A stretch of DNA of 64,000 bases from Bacillota bacterium. GTDB lineage: Bacteria; Bacillota; Clostridia; Lachnospirales; Lachnospiraceae. Below the pieces are notes generated by a model. That model did not search any database and was not told the DNA's origin. It saw only the letters and a program-made list of their open reading frames with translations. Made by a program: the position numbers and the translations under genes. The DNA lies in contig JAEZZO010000049.1 of NCBI GenBank assembly GCA_023418475.1, positions 70,585 to 134,584 on the forward strand, given 5' to 3'. Positions 44,315-50,977 of this stretch are shown here, in pieces. The number at the start of each line of letters is the position of its first letter. The first letter of the stretch is position 1.

Positions 44315-45925
44315 TTATTCGATATTATAATCTTTTATTTCAAAACTTTCTATATTGTCATACTTGATGTATTCATACCTGTTAATAAAAGGCTTAACAT
44401 TACTGTGCTTAGGCATTTTAAAATATGACTTTCCAGTACCATCTGATTTACTATCATACCAAGTTATAAACTTATCAATTTCATCAGCCGATAAATCGTA
44501 TTCTTTTTCTTTTGAATTATTGAATGATATTACCAATATTGCTCTATTTCCTGTTATTTCAGAAGATTTTGTAAGTGTTGCTGATGCTTCATTTGAGTTA
44601 GGGCTTTCTATATCTGATTTTACTGCCGATACGACATAATAATAAGTCTTTCCATAATCAGCCTTTGTATCATTAAATGTAACCGCTGATCCAGATGCTG
44701 AGGATATAGTTGTATATGGGCCGCCCGCTGTTTCGGAACGTTTTATATTATAGCCTGTCACTCCATCTACTGCATCCCAGGTAAGCTTAATTTGCGTGGT
44801 ATTGGCCCCTGCTGCTAAGCTAGTAGGTGCTGATAATTCTTCTGGTATGGTTGAGTATGATTCAACAACATCGTAAAATTTTGAAATACCATCACTTCCT
44901 CCGAGCGCATATATTATTTTATCTATTGTTACCACTTGACAATACCTTGCAATTGATATTGATGCTAATGATGACCACTTATTTGTTGTAGGGTCATATA
45001 CCTCTACTGTATTAACGGCTTGAGTATTATCACGTCCACTCAGCACATAAATTTTATCATCGATAGTAGTTGATTGGATAGAGCATCTTGGATTAGACAT
45101 AGGACAAAGTATACTCCATGTATTCGTAACCGGATCATATGCTTCAACAGAAGCAGTGCATCCATTGGGAGTAGTTCCGCCCATAACATAAATCTTACCA
45201 TTAACAACTTCAGACGTAAATGATTGATTTGCAATCGTCATTGATGATAATTGCGTCCATTTATTTGTAGCTGGGTCATATACTTCAACGGAAGCGGTAG
45301 GCTTCGATCCATTTGTTATGCCACCGATAGCATATATTTTATTATTTATAACTTTAGTTTGAAAAAAAGCTCTGGGTGTCGCCATAGAAGAAAGTGATTT
45401 CCATTTATTTGTAGTTGGGTCATATACTTCAACGGAAGCAGCGTATCCGTCTGATATATATCCGCCCATAACATAAATCTTGCCTTTAATAATTTCTAAC
45501 TGAAATGACGCTCTTTCAATTGGCATAGGTGCAAGCTGAGACCACTTATTTATAACCGGATCATATACCTCAACAATATTACTTTTATTAGATCCGACAT
45601 ATCCACCGATAGTATATATTTTATTATCAATAACTCCTACTTGAAAATTACTTCTTGGTACTAGCATAGGAGAAAGGAATTTCCATTTATTTGTGGCTTG
45701 GTCATATACTTCAACAGTATTTGTGTATGCGTTGCCATCATACCCACCAATAGCATATATCTTGCCATTAAGTACAACAGTTTGAAAACTACTTCGGGCT
45801 GTAGACATTGGAGCTTTTATTTCCCAAACATTTGTATTCTTCTCATCTGCATAACTTACAGCAGAAAACGTCAATCCAATAAGAAACATAAATACTAAAA
45901 ATCCTATTACTTTTTTCAACTTCAT
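44315..45925 (-). CDS. Secreted Kelch beta-propeller/FN3 protein (cargo gene)
   Basis: 536 residues. A signal peptide (1-26, ending VSYA) is followed by seven Kelch repeats (about 30-360), each with a KIYAIGG-type strand and VEVYDPxTNKW, enough for one seven-bladed propeller. One FN3 domain follows (about 368-460, with YNIKRSETAGGPYTTI), then a 75-residue C-terminal domain. GGAGG precedes ATG by nine bases. It lies between early and late genes but has its own promoter and terminator, so it is probably made in the lysogen and exported. A surface-binding role is likely. Its FN3 matches that of the gene at 19747. Confidence 0.85.
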   Translation of the reverse strand: MKLKKVIGFLVFMFLIGLTFSAVSYADEKNTNVWEIKAPMSTARSSFQTVVLNGKIYAIGGYDGNAYTNTVEVYDQATNKWKFLSPMLVPRSNFQVGVIDNKIYTIGGYVGSNKSNIVEVYDPVINKWSQLAPMPIERASFQLEIIKGKIYVMGGYISDGYAASVEVYDPTTNKWKSLSSMATPRAFFQTKVINNKIYAIGGITNGSKPTASVEVYDPATNKWTQLSSMTIANQSFTSEVVNGKIYVMGGTTPNGCTASVEAYDPVTNTWSILCPMSNPRCSIQSTTIDDKIYVLSGRDNTQAVNTVEVYDPTTNKWSSLASISIARYCQVVTIDKIIYALGGSDGISKFYDVVESYSTIPEELSAPTSLAAGANTTQIKLTWDAVDGVTGYNIKRSETAGGPYTTISSASGSAVTFNDTKADYGKTYYYVVSAVKSDIESPNSNEASATLTKSSEITGNRAILVISFNNSKEKEYDLSADEIDKFITWYDSKSDGTGKSYFKMPKHSNVKPFINRYEYIKYDNIESFEIKDYNIE

Positions 45926-45965
45926 CTTTTGCGTCCTCCAATTACTTTCTATATCACTATTAATT

Positions 45966-46016
45966 AATAAGCGCTTATTACTTACTTATTATACCTTTAC
46001 AAGTAAATTTTACAAT
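45966..46016 (-). promoter_or_regulatory. Promoter plus perfect 16-bp palindrome of the Kelch gene
   Basis: Reading on the minus strand: TTGTAA, 16 bases, TATAAT, seven bases, then TAATAAGCGCTTATTA (45966-45981), a perfect palindrome. The FN3/BIG2 gene has the same arrangement with one change in the palindrome. Co-regulation by one repressor is likely. Confidence 0.7.
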
Positions 46017-46073
46017 AATAAATATTAATTATTGACATATTTTAACACTAATAAATCCATAATAATACTTCAA

Positions 46074-46106
46074 AAGCCGCTTAAGTATTATCTGCTTAAG
46101 CGGCTT
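46074..46106 (-). terminator. Strong terminator after the early/middle operon
   Basis: AAGCCGCTTAAG and CTTAAGCGGCTT form a perfect twelve-base-pair stem with a nine-base loop, with TTTTG following on the minus strand. It ends the transcript that includes the sigma-like regulator. Confidence 0.85.
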
Positions 46107-46128
46107 ACATAAGGGAAATAAGTATATA

Positions 46129-46150
46129 CCCTCTGGGGGAGTGAGGGAAA
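46129..46150 (-). repeat. Conserved pre-terminator motif, copy B
   Basis: On the minus strand TTTCCCTCACTCCCCCAGAGGG, matching copy A at 44178. It lies in the 110-base untranslated region after the sigma-like gene. Just upstream a CTACCA/TGGTAG hairpin (46155-46178) can form. The region may be a structured RNA. Confidence 0.5.
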
Positions 46151-46219
46151 TCAGCTACCAAGCTGTGGTACCTGGTAGTTGAGAGGAGGTAACCCTGTGG
46201 CAACCTTCCAGCCTAAATT

Positions 46220-46654
46220 CTAACATGTATTTTGTTGTTTTTGTTGTAAATTTATATAAGCTTTTATTTTTCTACTTACGCAGGTGAAGTCAATATTCAT
46301 CTGATCTCCTATTTCCCTGAGTCTCTTACCATCTATGTATCGAAATTCAAATATCTGCCGAAGCTCGCTGTCAGGAATAGCTTTAATAAAATCCTCTATT
46401 TTATGCACTTGCTTCCAACACTCCTCAACGCGTTCCCTCTTTTGCCTCACCAGCTTGTCTATCTCTGACGCAATAACGGGATCCTCCATCTGCACGCCGA
46501 CTCTGATCTCTATGTACGGAAAACTTTTAGAAGAAGCTTTGACTTTACCGGCAACAACCGGTACTTCCTTGCTGCATAAAATATCAATCCGTTTCTCCTG
46601 ATTATCGATTTCCCTTAGCAGGCTCTGGTATTGCTTAAGTTCTTTATCTGTCAA
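46220..46654 (-). CDS. Sigma-like late transcription regulator (ArpU/DUF1492 type)
   Basis: 144 residues. A long N-terminal coiled coil (KELKQYQSLLREIDNQEKRI) is followed by a sigma region-4-like helix-turn-helix (LRQIFEFRYIDGKRLREIGDQM). Such proteins activate the late operon of many Firmicute phages. It is the last gene of the early/middle operon, the normal position for a late switch. Confidence 0.8.
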   Translation of the reverse strand: MTDKELKQYQSLLREIDNQEKRIDILCSKEVPVVAGKVKASSKSFPYIEIRVGVQMEDPVIASEIDKLVRQKRERVEECWKQVHKIEDFIKAIPDSELRQIFEFRYIDGKRLREIGDQMNIDFTCVSRKIKAYINLQQKQQNTC

Positions 46655-46724
46655 TAATCATCACCGCCCTTGCATCATAGCCTTAACGAATTCCTTCTTT
46701 CCCATAACTCCGACAAATGCCCAG

Positions 46725-47348
46725 TCAGGGACGCTCCGTTTCTGCTGGCTTACTTCGGCTGATTTTATTCCTAGTAATAAAATTCGCAACCTCTTTGGTA
46801 GTTAATTTAAAATAAGCTGCAATATTGGTAGCCGTCATGCCTTCATCCACGTACATTCTCTTTACAGTTTTAATATCCATATTTTCCGGATACTGTTTCT
46901 TGGCTGTTTTCTTCGCCGGGTACCTATTCAGGGAAGGATCTGTATTGACCGGCTTCTCCTCATTCTTCTTAGCTTCTGTCTGAAGGATATCCTGAAGCTT
47001 ATCCTCAACCGGATCAGACTTCTTTATTGATTGCTCCATCTCCTGAACAGCTGCTTCGAATACCGGATTAACATACGCTGGCTTAGACTTTCCCATAAGC
47101 TTATCAAACTCTATTTCCTTACTAAGCTTCATTTCCCTCAGGGCATCTGTAACCGTATGTAATATTCGCCCCATAATATCATCCGGAAGAACTGTGTTGG
47201 GATAAACCGTTTCCTTGCCTGCATAAATACTGACTGCACACTCCGGAAGCTCTGCAACCTTTAATACCCTTTCTATATCATCTAGCTGTTTATCAATCTG
47301 ATTTCCCTTAACAAAAAACTCATTCCATTGCTCTGATCTACTGCTCAT
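46725..47348 (-). CDS. Phage protein with C-terminal helix-turn-helix
   Basis: 207 residues. The N-terminal 90 residues are helical (EQWNEFFVKGNQIDKQLDDI), the middle is charged and probably disordered, and the C-terminus has a helix-turn-helix (MYVDEGMTATNIAAYFKLTTKEV). DNA binding is likely, the target unknown. ATG overlaps the stop of the small gene upstream. Confidence 0.7.
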   Translation of the reverse strand: MSSRSEQWNEFFVKGNQIDKQLDDIERVLKVAELPECAVSIYAGKETVYPNTVLPDDIMGRILHTVTDALREMKLSKEIEFDKLMGKSKPAYVNPVFEAAVQEMEQSIKKSDPVEDKLQDILQTEAKKNEEKPVNTDPSLNRYPAKKTAKKQYPENMDIKTVKRMYVDEGMTATNIAAYFKLTTKEVANFITRNKISRSKPAETERP

Positions 47349-47521
47349 TCCTCTTCATCCTCCCATTCACCCTTATACGCTATTTCGTCAGATGTTTCCA
47401 GCTTACTTCGAATAACCTTACAATCTAATTCATCTTCCACAATAGCTTCAAGCAATTCTAATAAACTATCCATGCCTATAAATTCCTCATTGATATCGAC
47501 GGTATAAATTAATCTCTGCAT
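47345..47521 (-). CDS. Small acidic phage protein (58 residues)
   Basis: Starts MQRLIYTVDINEEF and ends KGEWEDEEE. AGGATG-type ribosome site (GGAGGATGATAAGAA) before ATG, and its TGA overlaps the next ATG. The coupling on both sides supports it as a real gene. No family recognised. Confidence 0.7.
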   Translation of the reverse strand: MQRLIYTVDINEEFIGMDSLLELLEAIVEDELDCKVIRSKLETSDEIAYKGEWEDEEE

Positions 47522-47535
47522 TTCTTATCATCCTC

Positions 47536-47925
47536 CTAATCCCTAATGTTAATTTCAACCCCTGCATACTCCCGGATTTTATCGGTGTATTCCTGCAGGA
47601 TATCCATGGACCTGTCACTATTGGCTGTCTTATATACCTTTGCATCGAAGGCTTTCTTAAACTTAGTCAGCTGGCTCCTGGAGAAACAAAACTCATCACC
47701 CATCAGAGTAATTAGGCTGATGGCAATTGCAACCTCTGTTGCTCTGACGTTTACCTTCCAAGATGCTTCCTGGATCTCCTTATGAGTGACATTCAGAGAA
47801 ACACCGGTAATCCCACGATCCTGCACTTCCTTTTCCAAGGCTTCTATGCCACCGCTTCGTACAATGCTTAAGGCAAATGCTAATCCCTGGTTGCGACCAT
47901 AATTAATATCATTCTGTTTGCTCAT
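47536..47925 (-). CDS. Conserved phage protein, unknown function
   Basis: 129 residues. NYGRNQGLAFALSIVRSGGIEALEKEVQDRG is a helical start seen in many Firmicute prophages. Function unknown. It overlaps the HNH gene by 17 bases. Confidence 0.7.
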   Translation of the reverse strand: MSKQNDINYGRNQGLAFALSIVRSGGIEALEKEVQDRGITGVSLNVTHKEIQEASWKVNVRATEVAIAISLITLMGDEFCFSRSQLTKFKKAFDAKVYKTANSDRSMDILQEYTDKIREYAGVEINIRD

Positions 47926-48553
47926 GGTTTCTCCTTTTCGACTTATTTCTTCTGCTTATCTGCGTTTTAAGATCTGCAATCATAATCGCCGTCTTAGTTA
48001 ACTCAACATCGTTTTGAATTAGATTATGCTTATTCAGAACCGCTAATTGCCCTCTTGATACCAGTATTAAATTATCAAGACTGATATTTGTGTTATCACC
48101 ATCCCCGAAGATTAGTACAAAACCCTTTGGCACTGGTCCGTTCTGCTCTTCCCAAAGCAATACATGCTTTTGTTTCCAGTTTTTATTGAGATGTCCATCT
48201 TGTATTTTTACGTAGACATATTCATCTTTTGAATCAACCCTCTCCGAACCAATTGGTAAACGATTGGCAGGTATGCTACCTTTTTTGAACTGCGTAGGCT
48301 CCCATCCACCGTTATGAGTTCCTTTGTTGGCTGGAACATGTCCTTTTTTAAATTGCGTAGGCTCGTACCCTTTGTTAAATTTAGCATCAATCCCATTTCC
48401 TAAGCCAAGTCTATACACCAGACTTTTGATAGCTGACTCCTCGAAATTGGTGCCAAAATGCTTATTAAACATTTCAGTAAGTTCCGGGAAGTGTCTTCCT
48501 GTTATATGATGCTTTATATACTGCTTATGCTCTTCGCTGTATATATGATTCAT
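47909..48553 (-). CDS. HNH endonuclease with AP2/IENR-like repeats
   Basis: 214 residues. Two repeats of EPTQFKKGHVPAN / EPTQFKKGSIPAN precede an HNH core (KQKHVLLWEEQNGPVPKGFVLIFGDGDNTNISLDNLILV), where His and the Asn residues bind metal. An N-terminal helix-turn-helix (FPELTEMFNKHFG) probably binds DNA. It may be a free-standing homing nuclease or aid packaging. Its ATG overlaps the stop of the gene upstream. Confidence 0.85.
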   Translation of the reverse strand: MNHIYSEEHKQYIKHHITGRHFPELTEMFNKHFGTNFEESAIKSLVYRLGLGNGIDAKFNKGYEPTQFKKGHVPANKGTHNGGWEPTQFKKGSIPANRLPIGSERVDSKDEYVYVKIQDGHLNKNWKQKHVLLWEEQNGPVPKGFVLIFGDGDNTNISLDNLILVSRGQLAVLNKHNLIQNDVELTKTAIMIADLKTQISRRNKSKRRNHEQTE

Positions 48554-48786
48554 GCATTCCCCTCCAACATCTTCGGCAGCTTCCCGTCAGCATTCAACCT
48601 CTCATCATTTAATCTTTCAGCCTCAAGTACAAGAGATCCATTAGCAATGATCTGTGAAGCAACGGCATTGATAGCCTTGGCCCGGGTAATCTCTTCCTGG
48701 AGAGCTTCACCTTTCAGATCTTCATCATTAAGTCTCTCTAACTGTGCAAATAAATGATTATTCAAATCCCCCAATGTATTCTTCAC
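48550..48786 (-). CDS. Small phage protein (78 residues)
   Basis: Helical, with LFAQLERLNDEDLKGEAL and AKAINAVASQII. This type is common next to HNH genes in Firmicute prophages. Function unknown. GTG start directly after the upstream stop. Confidence 0.7.
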   Translation of the reverse strand: MKNTLGDLNNHLFAQLERLNDEDLKGEALQEEITRAKAINAVASQIIANGSLVLEAERLNDERLNADGKLPKMLEGNA

Positions 48787-49080
48787 TTAAATTACCTCCT
48801 TTACCGGTATCTGACACATACCCCTTATAACAGCGTGTAAATGATAATTATCACAAAATCCTTTGTCATTGGTACATTCACACTCATAACATCTTCTGGC
48901 ATCATTTGCTCCGGGATCCCTAAGGATAATATCCAATTGCCGATCCGGTGAAACTGAATGCCTCTCTGGCTTAATGTGCTGCTTCTTCCGCTCATCCTTT
49001 ATGTAATAGCCATAATTCCGGCTCTGGTCTAATTTGATCTCCTGCGGGGTCCGCAGGTTGTTTGTGCTGCGTTTACTCAT
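48787..49080 (-). CDS. Small Cys-rich phage protein (97 residues)
   Basis: A basic N-terminus is followed by RRCYECECTNDKGFCDNYH, a probable zinc-binding cluster with four Cys and His residues. It overlaps the upstream gene by four bases. Function unknown. Confidence 0.65.
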   Translation of the reverse strand: MSKRSTNNLRTPQEIKLDQSRNYGYYIKDERKKQHIKPERHSVSPDRQLDIILRDPGANDARRCYECECTNDKGFCDNYHLHAVIRGMCQIPVKEVI

Positions 49081-49580
49081 AATGAGTCACTCATTCTTAG
49101 AGTTGCAAGCCGTTCCTCTCTTAACTCAAGATCTCGCCTTTCAAAAGCGTTTAATTTCACGGGTTTTTCTACACCATTAATTTCATCAAGTTCATCCTGT
49201 GATTCCTTGATCGTACCTTTCCACCGATCCCTGATGTCTTTCAAATTTACTCGGTGCAACTCGATAATAGATAATTGCTTCTTACGCTCCTCCCGTGCCT
49301 CCAGAAAAGCACAACCTTCGTCGAATTCGTCGAGAGTTATCTCCGCATAACCATACAAGTTCTGTAACTCCTCTATATTTGCACATCCATGATATTTCTC
49401 ATTTCTGATTTTCTCTTCGCGTTCTTCTGAGGCTTTTAACGCTGCTTTTGCGTATTTTCTGTAAACCTTATCGATGTCATCCGCCATCATTTTTGCAAGC
49501 ACAATATTCTGTTCGAATTCTTCTTTTATTCTTTTCATTTTCATTTTTGGAGTAAAGACGTCTTTATCGCCGGCCGGCAA
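49077..49580 (-). CDS. Coiled-coil phage protein
   Basis: 167 residues, almost entirely charged helices (YRKYAKAALKASEEREEKI, FLEAREERKKQLSIIE). The TTG start has GGAG eight bases upstream; internal ATG codons have no ribosome site. Function unknown. Confidence 0.65.
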   Translation of the reverse strand: MPAGDKDVFTPKMKMKRIKEEFEQNIVLAKMMADDIDKVYRKYAKAALKASEEREEKIRNEKYHGCANIEELQNLYGYAEITLDEFDEGCAFLEAREERKKQLSIIELHRVNLKDIRDRWKGTIKESQDELDEINGVEKPVKLNAFERRDLELREERLATLRMSDSL

Positions 49581-49598
49581 ACCTCTTACTCCTTTCTT

Positions 49599-49778
49599 TT
49601 ATTTTTTAATTTTCTTGTTTCCTAAACATCGAGCATGTACGAAGCAGTACACCCCCCCCCGACTAGTCACCGTAGCTTGAAATTCATAGTTTTCTGCTTC
49701 GATTTCCGTTATATACTTCTGGCAAATTTTGCATATGGATCCCTTTGCCTTATCAGCTAACTGCTTATCATATTTCAT
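49599..49778 (-). CDS. Small zinc-finger-like phage protein (59 residues)
   Basis: Starts MKYDKQLADKAKG, with CKIC near residue 16 and CFVHARC near 45, a likely zinc site. Its ATG overlaps the upstream stop. The frame contains a nine-C tract (49672-49680 region on the plus strand), which is prone to length change. Confidence 0.6.
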   Translation of the reverse strand: MKYDKQLADKAKGSICKICQKYITEIEAENYEFQATVTSRGGVYCFVHARCLGNKKIKK

Positions 49779-49999
49779 GGATCAAGCTGCCTCCTTCTAT
49801 GCTGTTCCTCAATACAATCTATAAACCCAAGCAAATTAGCTCTACACAACTCATACGGGAACTTAGCATTAATCTCTTTTACTTCTGAGATCATTTGATC
49901 GCTATTGCTTTGAGTCAATTCATTTCGCCACTTTAGATAAAACTTGTTATAGGTTGCATCCATGATCTGCTTAACTGTTTCATGATCCGGTACATTCAT
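49775..49999 (-). CDS. Small phage protein (74 residues)
   Basis: Helical, with MNVPDHETVKQIMDATYNKF at the start and EEQHRRRQLDP at the end. It overlaps genes on both sides by four bases. Function unknown. Confidence 0.65.
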   Translation of the reverse strand: MNVPDHETVKQIMDATYNKFYLKWRNELTQSNSDQMISEVKEINAKFPYELCRANLLGFIDCIEEQHRRRQLDP

Positions 50000-50400
50000 C
50001 CTCTTCCCTCCAATTCTGAGATTGATATGTATATGCCGGGGATCTCTGCCCAGAACTTTTCAATGATTTCCGAAGCAACCAGGGCATCATCTGTCCAAAA
50101 CTTTAGATCCGTCATAACATCTTTAAGTAGTTTCTGGAGATTATCCGTATCCGGTCTAGTAGCTTTGTATTCCCCGTCCCGATGCTTGCCCCTAGGAAAG
50201 CACCACTTTGTTACCAATCGAACCGGTCCGTTAAATTTCTTTTCTGGAATATGTCCTGCCAGATGAGCAACCAACTTAGAACGTGCTGCCTTAAGCTCTG
50301 CCGGTTCATAAAATTGCGGTTTACCATTTACCACATGAACTTGCTTCTCCTGATGAGTTACGGTCGGCGGCTTCATCGGTAGGAAGAATTCAATCGTCAT
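49996..50400 (-). CDS. rusA: RusA-like Holliday junction resolvase
   Basis: 134 residues. The RusA active-site block RPDTDNLQKLLKDVM with its Asp residues, and TDDALVASE after it, are clear. It cuts four-way junctions made during phage recombination and replication. It belongs to the early operon and overlaps its neighbours. Confidence 0.92.
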   Translation of the reverse strand: MTIEFFLPMKPPTVTHQEKQVHVVNGKPQFYEPAELKAARSKLVAHLAGHIPEKKFNGPVRLVTKWCFPRGKHRDGEYKATRPDTDNLQKLLKDVMTDLKFWTDDALVASEIIEKFWAEIPGIYISISELEGRG

Positions 50401-50659
50401 AAACCTTTACCTCTATTCCACTTTTTACAAGGAGTCTTACGAAATCCTCTGTTTTCATTGAAATAATGTGATACTCTCCCTTTCCTCCAATTGTCTTGCA
50501 TGGAACATGATTAATGGCTTTTCGATATTTCCTTGCCCTAGGCATTTTAAAAATAACCGGTAATTCAGGAGCATCACTCTGAAGGTGCTGCTTAAAAATA
50601 TCTAAAAGTTTTTGCTGCTCAGGCATATACTCTTTTTCAATAAACTCTACTGTTTTCAT
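50390..50659 (-). CDS. Phage protein of unknown function (89 residues)
   Basis: MKTVEFIEKEYMPEQQKLLD, then FKMPRARKYRKAINHVP, a basic patch that may bind DNA. It overlaps rusA by 11 bases. Family not recognised. Confidence 0.65.
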   Translation of the reverse strand: MKTVEFIEKEYMPEQQKLLDIFKQHLQSDAPELPVIFKMPRARKYRKAINHVPCKTIGGKGEYHIISMKTEDFVRLLVKSGIEVKVYDD

Positions 50660-50707
50660 TCTGCTTCACTCCTTTAACGTGTGAAATTTTACAAAAAATT
50701 CTTTTTA

Positions 50708-50775
50708 GTCAATGGAAAGGGGAAGAAGTCGTGTGGGGGAACTTTATGACCCCCACACTTCTTTACCCCATTGAC
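50708..50775. repeat. Long palindrome downstream of the primase-helicase gene
   Basis: GTCAATGG on one side and CCATTGAC on the other enclose a nested GTGTGGGGG/CCCCCACAC stem (50731-50758), with G-rich and C-rich arms between. The fold spans 68 bases. It is not followed closely by a T-run, so an origin-associated structure is as likely as a terminator. Confidence 0.6.
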
Positions 50776-50812
50776 CGTAGGGAAAGGAAACGGAATATAT
50801 ATTTATATATAT

Positions 50813-50977
50813 GTTTTTTTCTTCCCTGAGGAAAATAACGTAATTTGCGTTTTTTTCTTCCCGCAGGGAAATTTATAGGGAAAGAAAATAACGCGTTTTT
50901 TTCACTGTGGGAAAATACTAGGGAAAGAAAATAACATGTTTTTTTCCGTGAGGGAAAAGAAATTATTTCGTTTTTTT
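50813..50977. repeat. Iteron-like repeats at the end of the replication gene
   Basis: Five copies of GTTTTTTTC begin at 50813, 50849, 50895, 50938 and 50970 (spacings 36, 46, 43, 32), with GGGAAA and GAAAATAAC between them. The last copy is in the final codons of the primase-helicase gene. Such arrays next to replication genes often form the origin. Confidence 0.6.

Noticed and set aside
49670..49682. Run of nine C as a phase-variable switch
   Set aside because: The reading frame through it is intact, and there is no sign of alternate frames with function; only noted as unstable.
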